Assembly (NCBI RefSeq): GCF_003337235.1
Contig: NZ_QPJC01000004.1
Span: 186,001-250,000, forward strand
Reading direction: 5' to 3'
DNA from: Halopolyspora algeriensis
GTDB taxonomy: Bacteria; Actinomycetota; Actinomycetes; Mycobacteriales; Pseudonocardiaceae
Length of the DNA: 64,000 bases
Shown: piece after piece, positions 42,888 through 51,150 of the stretch
How positions within the stretch are numbered: the first letter of the stretch is position 1
Layout of the letters: the number at the start of each line of letters is the position of its first letter
Position numbers and translations under genes: made by a program
Notes under the pieces: model-generated
Seen by the model: the letters and a program-made list of their open reading frames with translations, nothing else
What the model was told of the DNA's origin: nothing
The model's database searches: none

Positions 42888-43808
42888 GTGCGCGTACTGA
42901 TCACCGGCTGGCCGAGTTTCCTGCACGGTGAGGCGACAGCCGGAGACGTGGCGGCCATGGAACGCGTGGCGGCCGAACTGGCCGCGGCGCACGTGCCGTA
43001 CGACACCGCGTGGAGCCCGGGTTTCGCACCGGATGCGTTGAGCCTGGACGAGGCGTCCGCTCAGGACTACACCGATGTGGTCTTCGTCTGCGGGCCCGCG
43101 CACGGCGAGCAGGTGCGTCAACTCCATCAGCGCTATGCACGGTGCCGGCGCCTGGCGATCGATGTTTCGATCGTGGACCGCGGCGATCCGGCGGTAACCG
43201 GTTTCCACACCGTGTTCGCCCGGGATGAGCCGGGCGCGACGCCGTCCCGGGACATCGCCCTCGGCAATGCCGCCTCCCGGGCGCCGGTGGTCGGGGTGAT
43301 CCTGGCTCCCGAACAACCGGAGTACTCCGACCGGCGCCTGCACGGCCACGTGCACGAATGCCTCGGCGCGTGGCTCGCACGGCTCGACTGCGCTCCCCTG
43401 CCACTGGACACCCGGCTCGACACCCGGGACTGGTGGCTGTGCTCCACTCCGGACCAGTTCTCCGCGTTGATCGCGCGGACCGACGTGGTGGTGACCTCCC
43501 GGATGCACGGGCTGGTTTTCGCGCTGCGGCAGGGGATTCCCGCCCTCGCGGTCGACCCGGTCTCCGGGGGAGGCAAGGTCACCGCGCAGGCGCAGGCCTG
43601 GGACTGGCCGGCGATCATGCCGGCGGAGACCCTGGCCGGTGGAGAGGAAGCCGCCCGGCCCCAGCTGGATCGATGGTGGTCCTGGTGCCTGTCCGCAGAG
43701 GCTCGGGCTCTGGCGGACAGCAGGTCCGGAACCGGTGCGGATTCGAGCGCGGCCGCCTTGTCGGCACTGGTGGAGCAGCTGTGCCACGCACCGATTACCT
43801 CGGCCTGA
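42888..43808 (+). CDS. Polysaccharide pyruvyl transferase family protein
   Basis: A 306-residue GT-B-like protein. The opening VLITGWPSFLHGEATAGDV, GVILAPEQPEYSD in the middle and VVTSRMHGLVFALRQGIPAL near the end resemble the CsaB/WcaK pyruvyltransferase family, which adds pyruvate ketals to surface sugars from PEP. GTG at 42888 has GGGAGGTGAGC upstream. It is divergent from the glycan operon across 125 bases and probably belongs to the same glycan system. Confidence 0.82.
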   Translation: MRVLITGWPSFLHGEATAGDVAAMERVAAELAAAHVPYDTAWSPGFAPDALSLDEASAQDYTDVVFVCGPAHGEQVRQLHQRYARCRRLAIDVSIVDRGDPAVTGFHTVFARDEPGATPSRDIALGNAASRAPVVGVILAPEQPEYSDRRLHGHVHECLGAWLARLDCAPLPLDTRLDTRDWWLCSTPDQFSALIARTDVVVTSRMHGLVFALRQGIPALAVDPVSGGGKVTAQAQAWDWPAIMPAETLAGGEEAARPQLDRWWSWCLSAEARALADSRSGTGADSSAAALSALVEQLCHAPITSA

Positions 43809-43817
43809 ATCGGGTAT
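43793..43817 (+). promoter_or_regulatory. Sigma-B-like promoter of the GAF/GT2 genes
   Basis: GATT (43793-43796), 15 bases, GGGTAT (43812-43817). It overlaps the end of the pyruvyltransferase gene and precedes the GAF gene at 43893. Confidence 0.5.
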
Positions 43818-43892
43818 CACCGGTAGAGGCGAGGCTGCGGGGATTCCGGGCACCATGCCGGGCCAGCGGGGCGAACAGGATGCGAAGAGCTC

Positions 43893-44468
43893 ATGACTGC
43901 AGCGAAGACGCGGTTCCGGAAGCGACAGGAACGGGCGGGCGAGGACGTCACGAGCGTGCTGCACGCCCTGGCAGAGGTGCTGACCTGCGAAAGCCGTAAC
44001 GAGGACAACGTCTGCGACATGCTCGGGTCCGCCGTGGCCGTGCTCCAGAACGCCGACATGGGCAGTGTGGTCACGGTGGCGGCCACCGGACACGCCGAGC
44101 CGGCCGCCGACACCGACGAACGGGCCCACGCGGTGGACCTCGCACAGTACCGGGCCGGCGGCGGCCCCTGGTTGGAGGTGGCCCGGACCGGCACCGTGGC
44201 GCAGGCCGCGATCACCGAGGTGCGCACCCACTGGCCGGGGTTCGTCCGCAGTGCCCGCGAGTCCCGCCTTCGCAGCTTCCTCTCGGCGCCGCTGATCGGC
44301 GAGGACCGCGTTCGGGCCGTGCTCAACCTGTATTCGCACTCGCCGCTGCTGGGCGACTTCGACGCCGGACGTCTCCGGCCGTTCGGGGCGGCACCGAAGC
44401 GGAGAGGGCACCCCTGCGGGGGTGCCCGGCACAGCCATCGCCGGGACGACCATCGGGAGGCGCCGTGA
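43893..44468 (+). CDS. GAF domain-containing protein, C-terminal domain missing
   Basis: A 191-residue protein. Residues about 15-165 look like a GAF sensor domain of the GAF-ANTAR type (ALAEVLTCESRNEDNVCDML, then FLSAPLIGEDRVRAVLNLYS). After LLGDFDAGRLRPF, where the ANTAR RNA-binding domain would be expected, the sequence turns into a low-complexity Arg/His/Gly tail. A frameshift or deletion is likely. The TGA overlaps the next gene's GTG, so the reading frame is still coupled to the GT2. Confidence 0.75.
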   Translation: MTAAKTRFRKRQERAGEDVTSVLHALAEVLTCESRNEDNVCDMLGSAVAVLQNADMGSVVTVAATGHAEPAADTDERAHAVDLAQYRAGGGPWLEVARTGTVAQAAITEVRTHWPGFVRSARESRLRSFLSAPLIGEDRVRAVLNLYSHSPLLGDFDAGRLRPFGAAPKRRGHPCGGARHSHRRDDHREAP

Positions 44469-45403
44469 ACCACGCCGTGCACCAGCAGGCCCCACCCGAC
44501 GCCGCGGTGCGCGAACCGGTGGCGACACGAACCACCATCGTGATCGCCACGCGCAACCGCGTCACCGAACTGATGACCACATTGCGGCATCACCGGCAAC
44601 GCAGTCCGGAATCACCGGTCATCGTGGTGGACAACGCGTCGACGGACGGCACCGCCGCCGCTGTACGGCACCGGTTTCCCGAGGTACGGCTGCTGCGCGC
44701 ACGCCGCAACATGGGAGCCACGGCGAGGAATCTCGGTGTTCTGTGCGCACGGACCCCCTACATCGCCTTCAGCGACGACGACTCGTGGTGGGCGGCAGGC
44801 TCCCTGGGCCGCGCCGAGGCGATCCTGGACGACCATCCTCGATTGGCCCTGATCGCCGCCCGTCCCTTGGTCGGCCCCGAAAACCGGCCCGACCCGATCA
44901 CGGAGCTGATGGCCCACAGCCCGCTGCGCAGCGACCGCCCCCTGCCCGGGCCTGCCGTTCTCGGCTTCATGGCCTGCGCGGCCGTCGTGCGCCGCGAGGC
45001 GTTTCTCGGGGTCGGCGGCTTCCACCCGCTGCTGTTCTTCGTCGCGGAGGAAAGGCTGCTGTCCTACGACCTGGCCGCCGCGGGATGGTCACTGGCTTAT
45101 GTGGACACGGTGATCACGCACCATCACCCTTCGGGACAGCGTCCCGGCAGCCGACAGCGCCACAGTGTCGAGCGGCGCAATCTCGCCCTGATCGCCTGGA
45201 TGCGGCGGCCGTGGCGAGAGGCCTTCGCGGAAACGCGAGCGCTGCTTCGCGAATCACCACGAAGCAGCACAGCGCTCCGGGCGCTCGGCGGCACGCTGCG
45301 GCGCCTGCCCCGGGCGCTCGCCCGACGTCGTGCCCTGCCCGCCGAGGTCGAGCGGCAGATCGCCACGCTGCGGACGGCGCCGGACAACGACACCGCAGGG
45401 TGA
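44465..45403 (+). CDS. Glycosyltransferase family 2
   Basis: A 312-residue GT-A-fold enzyme. TIVIATRNRVTELMTTL, DNASTDGT and FSDDDSWW (DDD near 103) are the nucleotide-sugar and metal sites, and AEERLLSYDLAAAGW follows. It is a paralogue of the GT2 at 17640, with matching motif order and a similar LIAWMRRPWREAF segment. GTG at 44465 overlaps the GAF stop and has GGGAGG upstream. The acceptor is unknown. Confidence 0.88.
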   Translation: MNHAVHQQAPPDAAVREPVATRTTIVIATRNRVTELMTTLRHHRQRSPESPVIVVDNASTDGTAAAVRHRFPEVRLLRARRNMGATARNLGVLCARTPYIAFSDDDSWWAAGSLGRAEAILDDHPRLALIAARPLVGPENRPDPITELMAHSPLRSDRPLPGPAVLGFMACAAVVRREAFLGVGGFHPLLFFVAEERLLSYDLAAAGWSLAYVDTVITHHHPSGQRPGSRQRHSVERRNLALIAWMRRPWREAFAETRALLRESPRSSTALRALGGTLRRLPRALARRRALPAEVERQIATLRTAPDNDTAG

Positions 45404-45675
45404 CCACCGCATCCGTACACCGGCCGGCGCCGCGCCGACGTTCCGGGCACCGGACACAGGTGAATGATCGTGGACCTGTCTGCGTGAATCCTGTTCGGAC
45501 CGATCGCTCCTTCCCCACATCGTGTTTCACCGGCGCATCCCGAGTTTGGCCGCTGCCCGGCGAGGGAAGTCGCAGTGGTCGAGGAAGCAAGGCGGGCACT
45601 TCGTCCGACTTCCCGCGCACATCACTGTTGGTGATGTCGAGCAGCAGCTCGGCGACCACGCAAGGGAACGAATCC

Positions 45676-46149
45676 ATGAGACATTCTTTGCTGCACGGCA
45701 TGGCAGCCGGAGCTGCCGGGACCACCGCGCTCAATACCGCGACCTATCTCGACATGGCGTTGCGTGGCCGCCCGGCGAGCACGACACCGGAACAGACGGT
45801 CCGACGAGCCGAAGAGCTCACCGGCAAAGCGCTGTCCGCCTCCGGCACGGACACGGAACCCGCGAGCAATCGGCGGTCCGGACTCGGGGCCCTGCTGGGA
45901 CTCACGACAGGGATCGGAGCCGGCATGTTCTACGGGGCCGTGCGCTCGCGCATGCCGCGGGCCCCGCTGGCGCTGATGTCCCTGGTAGCCGCTGTCGCCG
46001 CGAACGCGGGCAGTGTCGTTCCCATGAGCGCACTCGGCGTCACCGATCCCCGGCAATGGCCCGCGAGTTCCTGGGCGATGGACCTGATACCGCACCTCGC
46101 CTACGGATGGGCCACCGCCGCTGTCTACGAACAACTCACCCGCCGATGA
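45676..46149 (+). CDS. Small membrane protein of unknown function
   Basis: A 157-residue protein with hydrophobic stretches at the N-terminus (HGMAAGAAGTTALNTATY), at about 75-92 (GALLGLTTGIGAGMFYGAV), 97-117 and near the C-terminus, separated by a polar segment after residue 35. I recognise only a vague likeness to DUF1440-type proteins. AAGGGA about nine bases upstream supports ATG 45676. It ends 13 bases before the Mn-catalase start and is probably co-transcribed with it. The 270 bases before it hold no gene that I can see. Confidence 0.75.
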   Translation: MRHSLLHGMAAGAAGTTALNTATYLDMALRGRPASTTPEQTVRRAEELTGKALSASGTDTEPASNRRSGLGALLGLTTGIGAGMFYGAVRSRMPRAPLALMSLVAAVAANAGSVVPMSALGVTDPRQWPASSWAMDLIPHLAYGWATAAVYEQLTRR

Positions 46150-46162
46150 TCAAGGAGTACAC

Positions 46163-47038
46163 GTGTTCTACCACACCAAGCGCATGCAGTTCGAGGCCAA
46201 GCCCGAGCAACCGGATCCCGTCTACGCCCGCAAGCTTCAGGAACTCATCGGCGGTGCGTGGGGCGAGATGACGGTGACCATGCGGTATCTGTTCCAGGGC
46301 TGGAACTGCCGCATGGAAGGCAAGTACAAGGACATGATCATGGACATCGCCACCGAGGAGATGGGCCATGTCGAGATGCTCGCGACCATGGTCGCGCGGC
46401 TGCTCGACGGCGCTCCCTCGGACAAGACCGCCGAAGCGGCACAGAACGATCCTGTCCTGGGCGCGATCATCGGTGGGATGGACCCGCAGCAGGCGATCGT
46501 CAGTGGAGGTGGAGCCACACCCTCCGACTCCAACGGTTATCCGTGGAACGGACGCTACGTCGTTGCCAGCGGCAACCTGCTCGCGGATTTCCGCGCCAAT
46601 GTCACCGCCGAATCGCAGGGGCGGCTGCAGACCGCGCGCCTGTACCACATGACCGACGATCCGGGTGTGAAGAACATGCTCAAGTTCAACCTCGCCCGCG
46701 ACACCATGCACCAGAACCAGTGGCTGGCCGCGATCGAACAGCTCAAGGCCGATGGTCTCGAGGGCACCGTGGTACCCAACGACCTGTTCGACGAGGAGCA
46801 TCGCGAGCACGCGAGCACCCTGTGGCACCTCTCCGACGGGGACGCCTCGCAGGAAGGGCAGTGGGCCCACGGCACCGCGCCCGACGGTGACCACGAATTC
46901 AGCTTCGTGGCCAACCCCGAGCCGCTGGGGGGACCGGCCAGTGGCCCGAAGCCTCCCGAACACCTCTACGCCACGACGTGGGAAACGGACACCATGCTCC
47001 GCAAGGCCAAGAACACCGTCAAGGACAAACTCACCTGA
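46163..47038 (+). CDS. Manganese catalase family protein
   Basis: A 291-residue di-manganese catalase splitting hydrogen peroxide, acting in the cytosol. The five metal ligands fall at the canonical places: Glu35, Glu66 and His69 (ATEEMGHVE), Glu150 and His183 (RDTMHQNQW). Length and the MFYHTKRMQFEAKPEQPDP opening fit the family. GTG at 46163 is preceded by AAGGAG. It lies 13 bases after the small membrane protein gene and ends at a strong hairpin terminator. A role in oxidative and desiccation stress fits the neighbouring stress-type genes. Confidence 0.95.
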   Translation: MFYHTKRMQFEAKPEQPDPVYARKLQELIGGAWGEMTVTMRYLFQGWNCRMEGKYKDMIMDIATEEMGHVEMLATMVARLLDGAPSDKTAEAAQNDPVLGAIIGGMDPQQAIVSGGGATPSDSNGYPWNGRYVVASGNLLADFRANVTAESQGRLQTARLYHMTDDPGVKNMLKFNLARDTMHQNQWLAAIEQLKADGLEGTVVPNDLFDEEHREHASTLWHLSDGDASQEGQWAHGTAPDGDHEFSFVANPEPLGGPASGPKPPEHLYATTWETDTMLRKAKNTVKDKLT

Positions 47039-47050
47039 CGTGGGGACACC

Positions 47051-47088
47051 ACCGGCCCGGCCGGACAGCGCTATTCGGCCGGGCCGGT
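47051..47088 (+). terminator. Strong hairpin terminator after Mn-catalase
   Basis: ACCGGCCCGGCCG (47051-47063) pairs perfectly with CGGCCGGGCCGGT (47076-47088) across a 12-base loop, a 13-base-pair GC stem directly after the catalase stop. There is no U-tract, as is common in high-GC actinobacteria. Confidence 0.8.
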
Positions 47089-47267
47089 GTTCTGCTGTCC
47101 GGCGCAGACAGCCGACGACGCAGACAACCGGGAGTGCCTCCGGTGCTCGGGTGTCGAGCAGCCGGAAACGGCAGCATCCACACCGGAGGTTCCGAGCGGA
47201 GAACCCGCCGGCCACGGCCGCTCTCCGATGCCGCGGCCGACGGGCTGTGCGGTGCTGCCGTGCGGTG

Positions 47268-48410
47268 CTACGCCGTCTTGCCCGGTTGCAGCAACACCTT
47301 GGAGTAGCCGGGTTCGCGGTTGTCGAACCTGGCGTAGGCATCGGGAGCCTCGCTCAGGGGCACCTGCTTGGAAACCACGAAGCTCGGCTTGGCGCGGCCG
47401 GCGACGATCAGGTCCCGGAGCTGATGTGCGTAGGCCTTGGCATCGGCCTGCCCGGTGCCCATGCGCAGACCCCGTTCAAAGAACCTGCCGATGTTGAGCA
47501 GGAGCAGCCCCTGAGCGGCGTGCTCGTTCGGAGCTCCCGGGTCCGAGGGCAGATACAGCCCGACGGTACCGATGGACCCGGTGGGCCGGACCGTGCTGAT
47601 CAGGTGATTGAGCACAATGGCCGGCTGCTCCTCGCCTTCGGCGGCGGTGGCCTGGTAACCGACGGCATCGATCCCCCGGTCCACGCCGTCCTCGGAGAGG
47701 GCGTCCTTGATCTGTTCGGACGGGTCTCCCGCGGTGAAGTTGATCGGAGTGGCCCCGATCTGCTCGGCCAGCTGGAGCCGGTTGTCGACCCTGTCGACGA
47801 CGAACACCCGACTGGCTCCCTTGAGCAGTGCGGAGTAGGCGGCCATCAGTCCGACCGGCCCGGCGCCGTAGACCGCGACCGTTTCCCCGGGACGCACGCC
47901 GGCGAGCTCGGTGGCGTGATACCCGGTCGGGAAGATGTCGGCCAGCAGCGCGAAGTCCTCCTCGTGCTCGGTACCGGCAGGCAGCGGCACGCAGTTGAAG
48001 TCGGCGTAGGGCACTCGCAGGTACTCGGCCTGACCGCCCCGGTAGGGGCCCATCGACACGTAGCCGTACGCGCCGCCGGCGAACCCGGGATTCACGGTCA
48101 GGCAGAAAGCCGTCTTGCCCGCGCGGCAGTTCTTGCAGAATCCGCAGGCGACGTTGAACGGCAGCACGACGCGGTCTCCCGCTCGAACACTCGTCACTCC
48201 GGAGCCGACGTCCTCGACGATGCCCATGTTCTCGTGGCCGAAAACGATGCCGGGTTCCGCATCCGTACGCCCCTCGTACATGTGCAGATCCGAACCACAG
48301 ATCGCGGTGGTGGTGATCCGCACCAGGGCATCGGTGGGTGCCTCCATACGAGGATCGTCCACTTCTTCCACCGCAACCTCGTAAGGGCCGTGATAGACGA
48401 GTGCACGCAT
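47268..48410 (-). CDS. Zinc-dependent alcohol dehydrogenase, formaldehyde-dehydrogenase-like
   Basis: A 380-residue medium-chain dehydrogenase. Catalytic zinc ligands are Cys38 and His59-Glu60 (FGHENMG); structural zinc Cys are 89, 92, 95 and 103. VAVYGAGPVGLMAAYSALLK binds NAD. The internal insertion with VLNHLISTVRPTGSIGTVG matches glutathione-independent formaldehyde dehydrogenases. ATG at 48410 has GGGAGG upstream. A GTTT-N16-GGGTAT motif, the best sigma-B-like promoter here, precedes it. Other short-chain aldehydes or alcohols are possible substrates. Confidence 0.92.
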   Translation of the reverse strand: MRALVYHGPYEVAVEEVDDPRMEAPTDALVRITTTAICGSDLHMYEGRTDAEPGIVFGHENMGIVEDVGSGVTSVRAGDRVVLPFNVACGFCKNCRAGKTAFCLTVNPGFAGGAYGYVSMGPYRGGQAEYLRVPYADFNCVPLPAGTEHEEDFALLADIFPTGYHATELAGVRPGETVAVYGAGPVGLMAAYSALLKGASRVFVVDRVDNRLQLAEQIGATPINFTAGDPSEQIKDALSEDGVDRGIDAVGYQATAAEGEEQPAIVLNHLISTVRPTGSIGTVGLYLPSDPGAPNEHAAQGLLLLNIGRFFERGLRMGTGQADAKAYAHQLRDLIVAGRAKPSFVVSKQVPLSEAPDAYARFDNREPGYSKVLLQPGKTA

Positions 48411-48460
48411 GTCGAGACCTCCCAGCCGAGTTTTTCCGCTTGCTGCTTCTTCTGCGCGGA

Positions 48461-48486
48461 ATACCCGCCACGCCTTCCCGACAAAC
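48461..48486 (-). promoter_or_regulatory. Sigma-B-like promoter of the formaldehyde-dehydrogenase-like gene
   Basis: On the minus strand GTTT (48486-48483), 16 bases, GGGTAT (48466-48461). Both halves match the sigma-B-type consensus exactly, about 50 bases before ATG 48410. Confidence 0.6.
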
Positions 48487-48515
48487 CGCTTCCCCGGTGG
48501 TCAGCGGCTCATCAC

Positions 48516-49136
48516 TCAGGAGTGGGCAACGGTGGTCGAGTTCCCCCCGAAACGCATCTCGAAGTCGTGCATCGTGACACTGGCAAAGGGCCGGTGACCG
48601 TGCAGCCACCCCAGCGGGCCGTGCCGCTCCGGCGTCCACGAGGCGGTGCTCAGGGCTATCCGCGTGCGCACGCGGACCTTGCTTTCCCGGATGCCGGCCG
48701 CCACCGGTTGCGCGATGTGGTAGCGCAGCGGCCAGGTGCCGGGCAGCGTCGCCCGTTCGTGCAAGGTCGCCGAGGCGATCCCGCGTGCCCGTGCCTGCCA
48801 CGGTGTCGTGGTGGAGATGTCGAAACCGGCCGATTCCTTGGGAATGCCCCACAAGGCGCGGCCGCCCTGGCGGGAGGCTTCGCTGTCCACCCAGATCCGA
48901 GTGATGCAGGCGCGCAGGCGGGCCTTTCGCCGGACGAGGACGGCGACGAGCAACTCGTTGTACTCGAGCACGCTGCCGGGGCCGTAGACGACCCACGCCG
49001 TCCCGACGATCCCGGCACCACCGGCCAGAACCGGTGTCAGGCCTTGGCCAACGGCGGGCAGCTCGCGTTTCGGCAGGCGCCACAGGGACACCGACAACCG
49101 GCCGCACAGCGACCAGGGCTCGGGCGGATACGTCAT
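48516..49136 (-). CDS. Acetoacetate decarboxylase-family protein
   Basis: A 206-residue protein whose PEPWSLCGRLSVSLWRLP, EYNELLVAVLVR and RIWVDSEASRQGGRALWGIPK segments are those of the acetoacetate-decarboxylase-like fold. The active-site Lys is plausible in GIPKE. Most actinobacterial members have no known substrate. ATG at 49136 is chosen because GGAG lies five bases upstream; GTG 49142 is an alternative. Confidence 0.8.
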   Translation of the reverse strand: MTYPPEPWSLCGRLSVSLWRLPKRELPAVGQGLTPVLAGGAGIVGTAWVVYGPGSVLEYNELLVAVLVRRKARLRACITRIWVDSEASRQGGRALWGIPKESAGFDISTTTPWQARARGIASATLHERATLPGTWPLRYHIAQPVAAGIRESKVRVRTRIALSTASWTPERHGPLGWLHGHRPFASVTMHDFEMRFGGNSTTVAHS

Positions 49137-49221
49137 GTCCACTCCGCATCATCATGGCGGCGATCGGGAGTGGGAGCGTACCGCCACACTGTGCGCGACG
49201 GCACCGGGCACCGGCGAGTGT

Positions 49222-49530
49222 TCAGCGATCGAGGAGCGCACGGGCCACGGACAGCGCATCCGGATCGACCGTGCTCTCGGTGCGGGCCGCCGACCGCAGC
49301 CAGCCGGCAAGGGGCGGTCCCACGGCCGGCGACATCGCAGTGATCCAGTGACCACTGGCCGCGCGGGCTTCCGCGACGTGCTCGGTGCTGCCGTCCTCGC
49401 GCTCGGCCACGACCTCGGGACGCGTGGCCAGCAGTCCTCGCAGCTGCCATCGCCCGCGCGTCGAGGTCGCGGCCAACCGCTCGATCAGTTCCGCCGCGTC
49501 GCGGAGTTCACGCCGTTCTTCCTCGCCCAC
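49222..49530 (-). CDS. Conserved hypothetical protein
   Basis: A 102-residue soluble protein with a charged helix at the N-terminus (EEERRELRDAAELIERLA), then GSTEHVAEARAASGHWITAM and a C-terminal ESTVDPDALSVARALL. It resembles a conserved actinobacterial hypothetical I have seen in mycobacteria, with no known function. GTG 49530 has no strong ribosome site. Confidence 0.65.
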   Translation of the reverse strand: MGEEERRELRDAAELIERLAATSTRGRWQLRGLLATRPEVVAEREDGSTEHVAEARAASGHWITAMSPAVGPPLAGWLRSAARTESTVDPDALSVARALLDR

Positions 49531-49566
49531 CGGCTCATTGTCACACCGCTGCGCCGAGGAAACCTC

Positions 49567-49980
49567 TCACGTCTGCAGTTCGCCGCTACTACCCGCGTCG
49601 ATCAGGCTGCGCAGCTGTTCGGGCAGGGCATCCCGGACCTTGTCCATCACCCCACCCTGGGTGGCTTCGCGCATCACTTCGAACACCACGCGAGCGGCGT
49701 ACGTGGCCTTCGGCTCGTCCATCCCCGCGCGGTTGCTCATCCTCTGCACGAATTCGTTGAGGTCGAAGCGCTCTCCGGTACCCGCGCCACCGAGCACCTC
49801 GGTTCTGCGGAAGTTCTCCCCGATCTCCTGCGGCAGCTGCGCGGCCACGTGGTCGGCGAGTTGTTCCGGCACCCGCTCCCCCAGCGTCTCCATGGCGGCA
49901 CGGGTCGCGGCCTCGGCCTCTCCTCTACTGGCGAGCTGGGCCCGTTGCTGTACCTGTCCGATGAATGCGTCGTGATGCAT
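49567..49980 (-). CDS. DUF2267 family protein
   Basis: A 137-residue helical cytosolic protein. The alternation RAAMETLGERVPEQLADHVA and AARVVFEVMREATQGGVMDKV is the DUF2267 double-repeat pattern of about 60 residues each, a family of unknown function frequent in stress loci. ATG at 49980 has GGGAGG with good spacing. It lies downstream of a small glutamine-rich protein on the same strand. Confidence 0.85.
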   Translation of the reverse strand: MHHDAFIGQVQQRAQLASRGEAEAATRAAMETLGERVPEQLADHVAAQLPQEIGENFRRTEVLGGAGTGERFDLNEFVQRMSNRAGMDEPKATYAARVVFEVMREATQGGVMDKVRDALPEQLRSLIDAGSSGELQT

Positions 49981-50079
49981 GGAATCCTCCCGGTTCACCT
50001 CGGTGCCCGCTCGCGGAACCGGAAGCCGTGGGCACTGACACCGGCTTCGTCCGGCCCTCCGCGATGCCCGCGGTTCACC

Positions 50080-50310
50080 TCAGCCGTTTTCCTGCTGCAA
50101 GCGGGCGTGCAGGAGTTTCTTGCCCCGTTCCCCGGCGCGCAGGTTTTCCTGCTGAAGCTGGCTGAGCCATTCGGCCAGCTCCGTGTCGTTCTGATTCTGC
50201 GCATCTTCCAGATACGTCTGCAGGTGCCAGGACTGCTGCAGCAGGTTCTGCAATACCGTGACGAGGTTGTAGTTCTTGTCCTTGACCGGGCTCTGGGACT
50301 GATCGACCAT
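50080..50310 (-). CDS. Small hypothetical protein, Gln-rich
   Basis: A 76-residue, highly helical and Gln/Asn-rich protein, probably a coiled coil (NLLQQSWHLQTYLEDAQNQN). I recall similar short proteins in actinomycetes, with no known function. ATG at 50310 has AGGAG with ideal spacing. A GGAT-N15-GGGTTT motif on the minus strand (50392-50368) could be a sigma-B-like promoter. Confidence 0.65.
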   Translation of the reverse strand: MVDQSQSPVKDKNYNLVTVLQNLLQQSWHLQTYLEDAQNQNDTELAEWLSQLQQENLRAGERGKKLLHARLQQENG

Positions 50311-50394
50311 ATCCGCTCCTAATCTCGTGTACCGCTGACCTTCGTGTTCCACACCGCGGGCGGCGATAAACCCCTCACCAGGGGATTCATCCCC

Positions 50395-51150
50395 TCACGG
50401 GGAGGCGTCGACCGGTTCTGTCGTATCGATCGAATCCGCCGTGCCGAGCCGGTACTTCGCGAACGGCTCTCCCAGAACCGGTTGGGCGACATTGCGCACG
50501 GGAACGCCGCCGGGGGTCGTCCCTCGTTCGGTGCCGTAATGGGCGTGCCCGTGCACGGCGAGGTCGACCGCGGCCGCATCGATGGCCCCGGCCAGCATGT
50601 GGGTGCCGAGGAAGGGGTGGATTTCGGGGGGCTCACCCCGCACCGTGTCCGGGACCGGGGAGTAGTGCGTCAGGGCCACCCGTTGATCCGCGTCGAGGGC
50701 GTGCAGGGCATGTTCCAGGGAGTCCGCCAGTTGCCTCGAATGATCGATGAACGCCTTCATCTCGCGTTCGCCGAACGAGCTGCCGCACCGCCCGGCGAAT
50801 CCTCCGCCGAACCCCTTGACGCCTGCCACCCCCAGCCGTTCCTGTCCTACGGACACCACGGTTGTGTTCCCTTCGAGAATCTGCAGGCCGCCTTCGCGGA
50901 GCACGTCGGCGAATTCCTCGGGACGGTCGTCGTGGTGATCATGGTTGCCGAGCACCCCGATCACGGGAACGGGAAGGTCACGGAATTCCTCGACCACCGC
51001 CCGCGCCTCGGCGAGGGTGCCGTGATTGCTCAAGTCGCCCGCGAGCAGGAGCACGTCCGCGTGTTCGTCGACGCGCTCCATCGCCGGGCGGAACCGGCCC
51101 TGCGTGTCCCGGTCGACATGCACGTCCCCCACGGCTGCGATCCGGATCAA
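50395..51150 (-). CDS. Metallophosphoesterase
   Basis: A 251-residue calcineurin-like phosphoesterase. The metal motifs are GDVHVD at 8-13, LAGDLSNHGT, GNHDHHDD, and HGHAHYG near the C-terminus. TTG at 51150 is the start: AAAGGA lies about seven bases upstream and TTGA overlaps the preceding stop. The protein is cytosolic; the substrate (nucleotide, phospholipid or RNA) is unknown. It follows the nucleotidyltransferase gene and is translationally coupled to it. Confidence 0.88.
   Translation of the reverse strand: MIRIAAVGDVHVDRDTQGRFRPAMERVDEHADVLLLAGDLSNHGTLAEARAVVEEFRDLPVPVIGVLGNHDHHDDRPEEFADVLREGGLQILEGNTTVVSVGQERLGVAGVKGFGGGFAGRCGSSFGEREMKAFIDHSRQLADSLEHALHALDADQRVALTHYSPVPDTVRGEPPEIHPFLGTHMLAGAIDAAAVDLAVHGHAHYGTERGTTPGGVPVRNVAQPVLGEPFAKYRLGTADSIDTTEPVDASP

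Noticed and set aside
29425-43808. Glycan locus as a lipopolysaccharide cluster
   Set aside because: GT9 and HldE suggest LPS, but the organism is a Gram-positive actinobacterium with no lipid A or Kdo genes here.
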